Shown one piece after another: positions 11,401-25,143 of a stretch of 64,000 bases of DNA. Source of the DNA: Reticulitermes speratus (Eukaryota; Arthropoda; Insecta; Blattodea; Rhinotermitidae); NCBI GenBank assembly GCA_021186555.1, contig JAJKFL010000010.1:25690840-25754839 (forward strand). The letters are read 5' to 3'. Position 1 is the first letter of the stretch; each line of letters begins with the position of its first letter. The translations under genes and the position numbers were made by a program. The notes beneath the pieces are model-generated. The model searched no databases. It saw only the letters and a list, made by a program, of their open reading frames with translations, and had not been told where the DNA came from.

Positions 11401-14400
11401 CACAGACAGCACAAAGCTGCACACAGACAGCACAAAGCTGCGACACAGACAGCACAAAGCTGCCACAGACAGCACAAAGCTGCACACAGACAGCACAAAG
11501 CTGCGCACAGACAGCACAAAGCTGCCACAGCGCACAAAGTGCACACAGACAGCACAAAGCTGCACACAGACAGCACAAAGCTGCACACAGACAGCACAAA
11601 GCTGCGCACAGACAGCACAAAGCTGCGCAAGACAGCACAAAGCTGCACACAAAGCACAAACTGCACAGACAGCACAAAGCCGCACAGACAGCACAAGCTG
11701 CACACAGACAGCACAAAGCTGCACACAGACAGCACAAAGCTGCACACAGACAGCACAAAGCTGCACACAGACAGCACAAAGCTGCGCACAGACAGCACAA
11801 AGCTGCACACAGACAGCACAAAGCTGCGCACAGACAGCACAAAGCTGCACGCAGCACAAGCTGCGCACAGACAGCACAAAGCTGCACACAGACAGCACAA
11901 AGCTGACGCACAGTGACAGCACAAAGCTGCGCACAGACAGCACAAAGCTGCGCACAGACAGCACAAGCTGCGCAGACAGCACAAAGCTGCGCAGACAGCA
12001 CAAGCTGCGCACAGACAGTAGCAAGTGACCTAATGTACTCTAATGTCAAGACTGAGTTTGGCTTTCATAAATATAAAACTTTGAATATTTAGTACGGTAG
12101 GTTTGGAATTGCTAAATTTTGCAGCTGTTAAAAGACTGAGAAATGCCGTGTTCTGGAATATGACGCCGTATCGTCTGGTACTCATTTACCAAAGTTTTCG
12201 ACGAAGGCGCTGCCTTATTCATCCTGAAGCTGGAGAGACTATTACGTTCCTCAGACACGTAGATATATTTCTACCAGTCTGCACGGAGTCACATCACAGC
12301 CCACAGTACACGCCCCGTCTGTGTGTCCGTCTGTTCCAGGTCCACGCTCGGATAGCGTCGTACCTCCACGCCCACGCCACGACCCAGAGGGATTCCCGCA
12401 GGGCCCGTAAGGAGCTGGAACGCAATCGCAGGACGACGCTGCTGCTGACCGGCATAGCTGTCCTGTTCGCCGTCAGCTGGCTGCCACTAGGTAGGTAGCT
12501 CTGCACATTAGTGACACTTCTTAGTGCTGACACACATAGCTGTCCTGTTCGCCGTCAGCTGGCTGCCACTAGGTAGGTAGCTCTGCACATTAGTGACACT
12601 TCTTAGTGCTGACACACATAGCTGTCCTGTTCGCCGTCAGCTGGCTGCCACTAGGTAGGTAGCTCTGCACATTAGTGACACTTCTTAGTGCTGACACACA
12701 TAGCAGTCCTGTTCGCCGTCAGCTGGCTGCCACTAGGTAGGTAGCTCTGCACATTAGTGACACTTCTTAGTGCTGACACACATAGCAGTCCTGTTCGCCG
12801 TCAGCTGGCTGCCACTAGGTAGGTAGCTCTGCACATTAGTGACACTTCTTAGTGCTGACAGACATAGCTGTCCTGTTCGCCGTCAGCTGGCTGCCACTAG
12901 GTAGGTAGCTCTGCACATTAGTGACACTTCTTAGTGCTGACACACATAGCAGTCCTGTTCGCCGTCAGCTGGCTGCCACTAGGTAGGTAGCTCTGCACAT
13001 TAGTGACACTTCTTAGTGCTGACAGACATAGCTGTCCTGTTCGCCGTCAGCTGGCTGCCACTAGGTAGGTAGCTCTGCACATTAGTGACACTTCTTAGTG
13101 CTGACAGACATAGCAGTCCTGTTCGCCGTCAGCTGGCTGCCACTAGGTAGGTAGCTCTGCACATTAGTGACACTTCTTAGTGCTGACAGACATAGCTGTC
13201 CTGTTCGCCGTCAGCTGGCTGCCACTAGGTAGGTAGCTCTGCACATTAGTGACACTTCTTAGTGCTGACAGACATAGCAGTCCTGTTCGCCGTCAGCTGG
13301 CTGCCACTAGGTAGGTAGCTCTGCACATTAGTGACACTTCTTAGTGCTGATAGACATAGCAGTCCTGTTCGCCGTCAGCTGGCTGCCACTAGGTAGGTAG
13401 CTCTGCACATTAGTGACACTTCTTAGTGCTGACAGACATAGCAGTCCTGTTCGCCGTCAGCTGGCTGCCACTAGGTAGGTAGCTCTGCACATTAGTGACA
13501 CTTCTTAGTGCTGATAGACATAGCAGTCCTGTTCGCCGTCAGCTGGCTGCCACTAGGTAGGTAGCTCTGCACATTAGTGACACTTCTTAGTGCTGACAGA
13601 CATAGCAGTCCTGTTCGCCGTCAGCTGGCTGCCACTAGGTAGGTAGCTCTGCACATTAGTGACACTTCTTAGTGCTGACAGACATAGCTGTCCTGTTCGC
13701 CGTCAGCTGGCTGCCACTAGGTTGGTAGCTCTGCACATTAGTGACACTTCTTAGTGCTGACAGACAAAGCAGTCCTTTTCGCCGTCAGCTGGCTGCCACT
13801 AGGTAGGTAGCTCTGCACATTAGTGACACTTCTTAGTGCTGACAGACACTAATGCGGTTTGCCTGTCAGCTTACTTCACGGCTCACGGAATTTAGAGTTC
13901 TGGTTTTTATTGAAGGCATGACACAGCAAGCCTGTCATAGTGCTTATTTCACAACGCTGCAGATACGAACAGCAGTCAAGCTGTCTGAAGGCTAGTCTGC
14001 TTGTCATACGGCGTAATGCTTGTTTGCTAGGCTTGATAACGCACAAATGATGCGATATTTGTAAACACCCGGTGTCAAATAACACCTGTTTGTTGTCGGT
14101 TAGTGACACTTGCTGGCATTTTGAAAGTACAGTAGGACCTCGATTTAACGGACTTCAGATTTAACGGACAAAAAATTTGACGTGTTTAATCAAAATAAAT
14201 TTCGGTTCCTGCCGTAAATTTGTTTGTATATTTGTAACAGTTGTTTTAGTGCCGTTTATAAATTGCTGAGTGTTACATACAGGATTTTGGTGGGGAGACC
14301 TGAGGGAAGGAGACCACTTGGAAGACCCAGGCCTAGATGGGAGGATAATATTAAAATGGATTTTCAAGAAGTGGGATGGGGGACATGGACTGGATTGATA

Positions 14401-17400
14401 TGGCTCAGGATAGGGACAGGTGGCGGGCTGTTGTGAGTGCGGTAATGAACCTTCGGGTTCCATAAAACGCGGGGAATTTCTTGACTAGCTGAGGAACTGC
14501 TAGCTTCTCAGGAAGGACTGTGCTGTATGGAGTTAATTAGTTAGTTAATTAGTTAGTTAGATATTTATATGAGTGTGCAACTTGGTGTCTAGCATTTATG
14601 GAGGAACATAGGCTGAGGGTATTTGAGAATAGGGTGCTGAGGGGGATATTTGGGCCTAAGATGGACGGGGTAACGGGGGACTGGAGAAGACTACGTAACG
14701 AGGAACTTAATGATTTGATCATGTGATGAAATGAAGTAGGATGAGATGGGCAGGGCATGTGGCATGTATGGGGGAGAAGATAAATGCGGACAGGATTTTG
14801 GTCGAAAAACCTGAATGTAAGAATTAGGCTTAGAAGGGAGTATAATATTGAAGTGGAATTTACATAAGCGAGGACGTCGACTGGATTAATCAGGCTTAGG
14901 ATAAAGACGATTGGCATGCTGTTGTGAACACGGTGACGAACATTCGGGCTCCTTAAAATGCGGGGAATTTCTTGACTAGCTGAGGAACTGTCGGCGTCAC
15001 AAGATGACTCTGCGTCAGTAAGTTCGTTACGAGCTACTGCTTAGTTAACTTAGTAACTGCTTAGTTAACTTAGTTACTGCTTAGTCAACTTAGTTACTGC
15101 TTAGTTAACTTAGTTACTGCTTAGTCAACTTAATTGCTGCTTAGTTAACTTAGTTACTGCTTAGTCAACTTAGTTGCTGCTTAGTTAATTTAGTTACTGC
15201 TTATTCAACTTAGTTGCTGCTTAGTTAACTTAGTTGCTGCTTAGTCAACTTAGTTGCTGCTTAGTCAATTTAGTTGCTGCTTAGCTAACTTAGTTGCTGC
15301 TTTGTTAACTTAGTTGCTGCTTAGAACAGTTAATGTCAAATGTGAAGCATTTTCAACTTAACGTAAGGTTTAGATCACAACCGTTGTTAAGTTCGGGAAA
15401 TTTTGAGCTGGATGGAAGAAGGAAAAAGTTAAAGGCAAGATCAAGAAACAAGACAGCCTGAAGGTTACGGCTGCAGTACGGACTATGTATCACTGTTGCT
15501 TTACGTGCACGCTTTACTCTGTCTGTGATTGGAGGAATCAAAAATGTATTTTTGTGTGCGAATATTTTGAGACACATCTGAGCCTTTCGGAGCCGTGCGT
15601 ACTGCGTGACTGCTGAGACCAACGACCTGCGTACAGCACGCACTTGCAATATTTATAGACTGCACTGGCACCGCAGTTAAACCGCACGCCCTCCTGACAC
15701 CACCGCTGCAGTTTGATGAGTGCCTCAGAATGGGGAATGAGTATAAACTGGCTTTGGATCGCAAGCGGAAGTGAGCTGGATTACCTGGAGACAGAGCAGA
15801 GGCAACTTCCGCTTTACTGTTGTGTGTTTTGATAGCACAGACAGTACTAGTCGTTCAGAAGGAAATGTCGGGTCTTTTGTTTGTTTGTTTGTTTGTTTGT
15901 AAAGGAGCAGCAAACCGCAAGAACAAGTAGTGACTTGTTGACAGAGGGCTTAACTTTAAGGCCACACACAATGCACGTGTCTTAGCACAGTCTTAATCTT
16001 AACCTCACATTTCTTTATTTATGAGGCGGTCTGCAGATGCTAACACAGCAGATAAGAAGGCGAGGATGGCCGAAAAGGGGCAGACGTTCAGTATCAGTTA
16101 ACAGCTGTGAAATAATTTTGAAACATAATTATGAGCATTCATTTCTTGCGAGGTGTGCTGTATCGTTGACAGAATGGTTCCCGACGTTTCGAACAAACAT
16201 GGTGCCTTCAACTTCAATTTCCTTCGAAACGTCAGGAACTACTCACCCAACGACACGGCGTCACATTCCACAAGAGCTGAATCCTCAGGAACACCGCCGT
16301 GAGAACCTGAGATGTCTGACGTCATTATCAGGTGCCAGTGTCAGTTGCCAGCAATGTGTCAGTCGCAGGAGCTCATTAGATACGAAACGGCGTGGATTGG
16401 TGTAAGGTGGCTCATTCATTGTCAGTGTGGTTTGTGTCTTATGACCGTGGCGTTCATTACGGGCGCGCAATTTGTGTTGAGCTAAGTGACAGGTATGTTG
16501 TGGTAGAGGATGCTGAGGGTGCGTGCGTGCTTATGCGTGTGTGCGTGTGCCATGCACGGTAGCACTTGCAAGGTCTCCGTGTGCCGCTGTCTGAGCTGCG
16601 TGTTTCTTCCATAATATATTTTTTTCAATGGCTCGACAGCCCCTTGGGGGCCTAGACCGCCTCATTTTTCGAGACTTCACAATCACACACTTTAGACACA
16701 CCACACTCGGTAGGACTCCTCTGGACGAGGGATCGGCCCGTCGCAGAGACCTCTACCTGACAACACACAACATTCACAAGAGACAGACATCCATGCCCCC
16801 TGCGGGATTCGAACCCGCAATCCAGTAAGCGAGCGGCCACAGACCCACGCACAAGACCGCGCGGCCACTGGGATCGGTATAATGTCTTACTTGCCGTTAT
16901 CCATAATTCACAGCCCGTGGTGCTTAGGCATAGTTGGTGGTAATGTGTACTTGATAGAGCTAATGAACACTAGAAGCACTAATTTACACTGGAGAGGCTA
17001 CAAACTACTTCCCATTCTTCTTGCTCTGTAATAAATGCACAAAACTTGAGCATAAAGTTTTGACAGAAATTGTGGATCAAACAGTTATTAGTATTTATAT
17101 AGGCCTGTTGTAGGTTTGATAGCTGTTGGTGCTCTTAGTTATGATACGTTTGATAGCTGTTGGTGCTCTTAGTTATGATACGTTTGATAGCTGTTGGTGC
17201 TCTTAGTTATGATACGTTTGATAGCTGTTGGTGCTCTTAGTTATGATAGGTTTGATAGCTGTTGGTGCTCTTAGTTATGATACGTTTGATAGCTGTTGGT
17301 GCTCTTAGTTATGATACGTTTGATAGCTGTTGGTGCTCTTAGTTATGATACGTTTGATAGCTGTTGGTGCTCTTAGTTATGATACGTTTGATAGCTGTTG

Positions 17401-20400
17401 GTGCTCTTAGTTATGATACGTTTGATAGCTGTTGGTGCTCTTAGTTATGATACGTTTGATAGCTGTTGGTGCTCTTAGTTATGATACGTTTGATAGCTGT
17501 TGGTGCTCTTAGTTATGATACGTTTGATAGCTGTTGGTGCTCTTAGTTATGATACGTTTGATAGCTGTTGGTGCTCTTAGTTATGATACGTTTGATAGCT
17601 GTTGGTGCTCTTAGTTATGATACGTTTGATAGCTGTTGGTGCTCTTAGTTATGATACGTTTGATAGCTGTTGGTGCTCTTAGTTATGATAGGTTTGATAG
17701 CTGTTGGTGCTCTTAGTTATGATAGGTTTGATAGCTGTTGGTGCTCTTAGTTATGATACGTTTGATAGCTGTTGGTGCTCTTAGTTATGATACGTTTGAT
17801 AGCTGTTGGTGCTCTTAGTTATGATACGTTTGATAGCTGTTGGTGCTCTTAGTTATGATAGGTTTGATAGCTGTTGGTGCTCTTAGTTATGATAGGTTTG
17901 ATAGCTGTTGGTGCTCTTAGTTATGATACGTTTGATAGCTGTTGGTGCTCTTAGTTATGATAGGTTTGATAGCTGTTGGTGCTCTTAGTTATGATAGGTT
18001 TGATAGCTGTTGGTGCTCTTAGTTATGATAGGTTTGATAGCTGTTGGTGCTCTTAGTTATGATACGTTTGATAGCTCTTGGTGCTCTTAGTTATGATACA
18101 TTTCAGCTTCGTGTATTAGACAAAATTTTATTCACGAGATAAGTTTTAATTATACCGAGTTTAATTAAAGTTTTGTGAGTACTTCCTTAGAAGAAAGATG
18201 AGGACGGACGGACGGACGCACAGATACGATCTCCTCGTCCGATCCTCATTTCACACATTTTGCACAAAGACACGATAAGCAAACATCTGGTAAAAATTAA
18301 AAGCAAAATTATTTCAGCTGTGTGCAACTTGCACGGCGCTTTGTGAGACAGAACAGGAAGGTGCAGAGTACACAGGTCTGTGCTCCTTACACGTTCTGGG
18401 TACACAGGTCTGTGCTCCTTACACGTTCTGAGTACACAGGTCTGTGCTCCTTACACGTTCTGAGTACACAGGTCTGTGCTCCTTACACGTTCTGAGTACA
18501 CAGGTCTGTGCTCCTTACACGTTCTGAGTACACAGGTCTGTGCTCCTTACACGTTCTGAGTACACAGGTCTGTGCTCCTTACACGTTCTGAGTACACAGG
18601 TCTGTGCTCCTTACACGTTCTGAGTACACAGGTCTGTGCTCCTTACACGTTCTGAGTACACAGGTCTGTGCTACTTCCACGTTCTGGGAACACAGGTCTG
18701 TGCTCCTTCCACGTTCTCAGTACACAGGTCTGTGCTCCTTACACGTTCTGAGTACACAGGTCTGTGCTCCTTACACGTTTTGAGTACACAGGTCTGTGCT
18801 CCTTACACGTTCTGAGTACACAGGTCTGTGCTCCTTACACGTTCTGAGTACACAGGTCTGTGCTCCTTACACGTTCTGAGTACACAGGTCTGTGCTCCTT
18901 ACACGTTCTGAGTACACAGGTCTGTGCTCCTTACACGTTCTGAGTACACAGGTCTGTGCTCCTTACACGTTCTGAGTACACAGGTCTGTGCTCCTTACAC
19001 GTTTTGAGTACACAGGTCTGTGCTCCTTACACGTTCTGAGTACACAGGTCTGTGCTCCTTACACGTTCTGAGTACACAGGTCTGTGCTACTTCCACGTTC
19101 TGGGAACACAGGTCTGTGCTCCTTCCACGTTCTCAGTACACAGGTCTATGCTCCTTACACGTTCTGAGTACACAGGTCTGTGCTCCTTACACGTTTTGAG
19201 TACACAGGTCTGTGCTCCTTACACGTTCTGAGTACACAGGTCTGTGCTCCTTACACGTTCTGAGTACACAGGTCTGTGCTCCTTACACGTTCTGAGTACA
19301 CAGGTCTGTGCTCCTTACACGTTCTGAGTACACAGGTCTGTGCTCCTTACACGTTCTGAGTACACAGGTCTGTGCTCCTTACACGTTCTGAGTACACAGG
19401 TCTGTGCTCCTTACACGTTTTGAGTACACAGGTCTGTGCTCCTTACACGTTCTGAGTACACAGGTCTGTGCTCCTTACACGTTCTGAGTACACAGGTCTG
19501 TGCTACTTCCACGTTCTGGGAACACAGGTCTGTGCTCCTTCCACGTTCTCAGTACACAGGTCTGTGCTCCTTACACGTTCTGAGTACACAGGTCTGTGCT
19601 CCTTACACGTTTTGAGTACACAGGTCTGTGCTCCTTACACGTTCTGAGTACACAGTTCTGTGTTCCTTACACGTTCTGAGTACACAGGTCTGTGCTCCTT
19701 CCACGTTCTGAGTACACAGGTCTGTGCTCCTTACACGTTCTGAGTACACAGGTCTGTGCTCCTTACACGTTCTGAGTACACAGGTCTGTGCTCCTTACAC
19801 GTTCTGAGTACACAGGTCTGTGCTCCTTACACGTTCTGAGTACACAGGTCTGTGCTACTTCCACGTTCTCAGTCACAGGTCTGTGCTCCTTCCACGTTCT
19901 GAGTACACGTGTCTGTGTTTCTTACACGTTCTGAGTACACAGGTCTTTGCTCCTTCCACGTTCTGAGTACACAGGTCTGTGCTCCTTCCACGTTCTGAGT
20001 ACACAGGTCTATTCTCCTTACACGTTCTGAGTACACAGGTCTGTGTTCCTTCCACGTTCTGGGAACACAGGTCTGTGTTACTTCCACGTTCTGAGTACAC
20101 AGGTCTGTGCTCCTTACACGTTCTGAGTACACAGGTCTGTGCTCGTTCCACGTTCTGGGAACACAGGTCTGTGCTCCTTACACGTTCTGAGTACACAGGT
20201 CTGTGCTCCTTACACGTTCTGAGTACACAGGTCTGTGCTCCTTCCACGTTTTGGGGGACACAGGTCTGTGCTCCTTCCACGTTCTCAGTACACAGGTCTG
20301 TGCTCCTTCCACGTTCTGAGTACACAGGTCTGTGCTCCTTACACGTTCTGAGTACACAGGTCTGTGCTCCTTCCACGTTCTGGGAACACAGGTCTGTGCT

Positions 20401-23400
20401 CCTTCCACGTTCTCAGTACACAGGTCTGTGCTCCTTCCACGTTCTGAGTACACAGGTCTGTGCTCCTTCCACGTTCTGAGTACACAGGTCTGTGCTCCTT
20501 ACACGTTCTGAGTACACAGGTCTGTGCTCCTTCCACGTTCTGGGAACACAGGTCTGTGCTCCTTCCACGTTCTCAGTACACAGGTCTGTGCTCCTTCCAC
20601 GTTCTCAGTACACAGGTCTGTGCTCCTTACACGTTCTGAGTACACAGGTCTGTGTTCCTTCCACGTTCTTGGAACACAGGTCTGTGCTCCTTCCACGTTC
20701 TGGGTACACAGGTCTGTGCTCCTTCCACGTTCTGGGTACACAGGTCTGTGCTCCTTCCACGTTCTGGGTACACAGGTCTGTGCTCCTTACACGTTCTGAG
20801 TACACAGGTCTGTGCTCCTTCCACGTTCTGAGTACACAGGTCTGTGCTCCTTCCACGTTCTGAGTACACAGGTATGTGCTCCTTACACGATCTGAGTACA
20901 CAGGTCTGTGCTCCTTCCACGTTCTGGGAACACAGGTCTGTGCTCCTTCCACGTTCTGAGTTCACTGGTCTGTGCTCCTTACACGTTCTGTAGTACACTG
21001 GTCTGTGCTCCTTACACGTTCTGAGTACACAGGTCTGTACTCTTTACACGTTTTGGGTACACAGGTCTGTGCTCCTTCCACGTTCTGAGTACACAGGTCT
21101 GTGCTCCTTACACGTTCTGAGTACACAGGTCTGTGCTCCTTTCACGTTCTGAGTACACAGGTCTGTGCTCCTTACACGTTGTGAGTACACAGGTCTGTGC
21201 TCCTTACACGTTCTGAGTACACAGGTCTGTGCTCCTTACACGTTCTGAGTACACAGGTCTGTGCTCCTTACACGTTCTGAGTACACAGGTCTGTGCTCCT
21301 TACACGTTCTGAGTACACAGGTCTGTGCTCCTTACACGTTCTGAGTACACAGGTCTGTGCTCCTTACACGTTCTGAGTACACAGGTCTGTGCTCCTTCCA
21401 CGTTCTGAGTACACAGGTCTGTGCTCCTTACACGTTCTGAGTACACAGGTCTGTGCTCCTTCCACGTTCTGAGTACACAGGTCTGTGCTCCTTACACGTT
21501 CTGAGTACACAGGTCTGTGCTCCTTACACGTTCGGAGTACACAGGTCTGTGCTCCTTACACGTTCTGAGTACACAGGTCTGTGCTATTTCCACGTTCTGG
21601 GAACACAGGTCTGTGCTCCTTACACATTCTGAGTACACAGGTCTGTGCTATTTCCACGTTCTGGGAACACAGGTCTGTGCTCCTTACACGTTCTGAGTAC
21701 ACAGGTCTGTGCTATTTCCACGTTCTGGGAACACAGGTCTGTGCTCCTTACACGTTCTGAGTACACAGGTCTGTGCTATTTCCACGTTCTGGGAACACAG
21801 GTCTGTGCTCCTTACACGTTCTGAGTACACAGGTCTGTGCTCCTTACACGTTCTGAGTACACAGGTCTGTGCTCCTTACACGTTCTGAGTACACAGGTCT
21901 GTGCTCCTTACACGTTTTGAGTACACAGGTCTGTGCTCCTTACACGTTCTGAGTACACAGGTCTGTGCTCCTTACACGTTCTGAGTACACAGGTCTGTGC
22001 TATTTCCACGTTCTAGGAACACAGGTCTGTGCTCCTTACACGTTCTGAGTACACAGGTCTGTGCTCCTTCCACGTTCTGAGTACACAGGTCTATTCTCCT
22101 TACACGTTCTGAGTACACAGGTCTGTGTTCCTTCCACGTTCTGGGAACACAGGTCTGTGTTACTTCCACGTTCTGAGTACACAGGTCTGTGCTCCTTACA
22201 CGTTCTGAGTACACAGGTCTGTGCTCGTTCCACGTTCTGGGAACACAGGTCTGTGCTCCTTACACGTTCTGAGTACACAGGTCTGTGCTCCTTACACGTT
22301 CTGAGTACACAGGTCTGTGCTCCTTCCACGTTTTGGGGGACACAGGTCTGTGCTCCTTCCACGTTCTCAGTACACAGGTCTGTGCTCCTTCCACGTTCTG
22401 AGTACACAGGTCTGTGCTCCTTACACGTTCTGAGTACACAGGTCTGTGCTCCTTCCACGTTCTGGGAACACAGGTCTGTGCTCCTTCCACGTTCTCAGTA
22501 CACAGGTCTGTGCTCCTTCCACGTTCTGAGTACACAGGTCTGTGCTCCTTCCACGTTCTGAGTACACAGGTCTGTGCTCCTTACACGTTCTGAGTACACA
22601 GGTCTGTGCTCCTTCCACGTTCTGGGAACACAGGTCTGTGCTCCTTCCACGTTCTCAGTACACAGGTCTGTGCTCCTTCCACGTTCTCAGTACACAGGTC
22701 TGTGCTCCTTACACGTTCTGAGTACACAGGTCTGTGTTCCTTCCACGTTCTTGGAACACAGGTCTGTGCTCCTTCCACGTTCTGGGTACACAGGTCTTGT
22801 GCTCCTTCCACGTTCTGGGTACACAGGTCTGTGCTCCTTCCACGTTCTGGGTACACAGGTCTGTGCTCCTTACACGTTCTGAGTACACAGGTCTGTGCTC
22901 CTTCCACGTTCTGAGTACACAGGTCTGTGCTCCTTCCACGTTCTGAGTACACAGGTATGTGCTCCTTACACGATCTGAGTACACAGGTCTGTGCTCCTTC
23001 CACGTTCTGGGAACACAGGTCTGTGCTCCTTCCACGTTCTGAGTACACTGGTCTGTGCTCCTTACACGTTCTGAGTACACTGGACTGTGCTCCTTACACG
23101 TTCTGAGTACACAGGTCTGTACTCTTTACACGTTTTGGGTACACAGGTCTGTGCTCCTTCCACGTTCTGAGTACACAGGTCTGTGCTCCTTACACGTTCT
23201 GAGTACACAGGTCTGTGCTCCTTTCACGTTCTGAGTACACAGGTCTGTGCTCCTTACACGTTGTGAGTACACAGGTCTGTGCTCCTTACACGTTCTGAGT
23301 ACACAGGTCTGTGCTCCTTACACGTTCTGAGTACACAGGTCTGTGCTCCTTACACGTTCTGAGTACACAGGTCTGTGCTCCTTACACGTTCTGAGTAAAC

Positions 23401-25107
23401 AGGTCTGTGCTCCTTACACGTTCTGAGTACACAGGTCTGTGCTCCTTACACGTTCTGAGTACACAGGTCTGTGCTCCTTCCACGTTCTGAGTACACAGGT
23501 CTGTGCTCCTTACACGTTCTGAGTACACAGGTCTGTGCTCCTTCCACGTTCTGGAGTACACAGGTCTGTGCTCCTTACACGTTCTGAGTACACAGGTCTG
23601 TGCTATTTCCACGTTCTGGGAACACAGGTCTGTGCTCCTTACACGTTCTGAGTACACAGGTCTGTGCTATTTCCACGTTCTGGGAACACAGGTCTGTGCT
23701 CCTTACACGTTCTGAGTACACAGGTCTGTGCTCCTTACACGTTGGTCACAGGTGGCTTAAGTTCTGACACAGGTCTGTGCTCCTTACACGTTCTGAGTAC
23801 ACAGGTCTGTGCTCCTTACACGTTCTGAGTACACAGGTCTGTGCTCCTTACACGTTCTGAGTACACAGGTCTGTGTTCCTTACACGTTCTGAGTACACAG
23901 GTCTGTGCTCCTTACACGTTCTGAGTACACAGGTCTGTGCTCCTTCACGTTCTGAGTACACAGGTCTGTGCTCCTTACACGTTCGAGTACACAGGTCTGT
24001 GCTCCTTCCACGTTAGTACACAGGTCTGTGCTCCTTACACGTTGAGTACACAGGTCTTTGCTTCTTACACGTTCGGATACACAGGTCTGTGCTCCTTACA
24101 CGTTCTGAGTACACAGGTCTGTGCTATTCCACGTTCTGGGAACACAGGTCTGTGCTCCTTACACGTTCTGAGTACACAGGTCTGTGCTATTTCCACGTTC
24201 TGGGAACACAGGTCTGTGTTCCTTCACGTTCTGAGTACACAGGTCTGTGCTTTACACGTTCTGAGTACACAGGTCTGTGCTCCTTACACGTTCTGAGTAC
24301 ACAGGTCTGTGCTCCTTACACGTTCTGAGTACACAGGTCTGTGCTCCTTACACGTTCTGAGTACACAGGTCTGTGCTCCTTCCACGTTCTGGTACACAGG
24401 TCTGTGCTCCTTCACGTTCTGAGTACACAGGTCTGTGCTCCTTCCACGTTCTGAGTACACAGGTCTGTGCTCCTTACACGTTCTGAGTACACAGGTCTGT
24501 GCTCCTTACACGTTCGGAGTACACAGGTCTGTGCTCCTTCCACGTTCTGAGTACACAGGTCTGTGCTTTCCACGTTCTGAGACACAGGTCTGTGCTCCTT
24601 ACACGTTCTGAGTACACAGGTCTGTGCTCCTTACACGTTCTGAGTACACAGGTCTGTGCTCCTTACACGTTCTGGTACACAGGTCTGTGCTCCTTCCACG
24701 TTCTGGTACCACAGTCTGTGCTCCTTCCACGTTCTCAGTACACAGGTCTGTGCTCCTTACACGTTCTGAGTACACAGGTCTGTGTTCCTTACACGTTCTG
24801 AGTACACAGGTCTGTGCTCCTTACACGTTCTGAGTACACAGGTCTGTGCTCCTTCACGTTCTGGTACACAGGTCTGTGCTCCTTCCACGTTCTGGTACAC
24901 AGGTCTGTGCTCCTTACACGTTCTGAGTACACAGGTCTGTGCTCCTACACGTTCTGAGTACACAGGTCTGTGCTCCTTACACGTTCTGAGTACACAGGTC
25001 TGTGCTCTTCACGTCTGGTACACAGGTCTGTGCTCCTTCCACGTTCTAGTACACAGGTCTGTGCTCCTTCCACGTTCTGAGTACACAGGTCTGTGTCCTT
25101 ACACGTT

Positions 25108-25143
<36 letters not shown>

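Noticed and set aside
9265-12049. ORFs of 640-883 codons on both strands (TDSTKLH, QTAQSCA and VRSFVLSVC patterns)
   Set aside because: They are translations of a 21-bp unit without stops, open in five frames at once, in an intron, with many indels that do not spare any frame.
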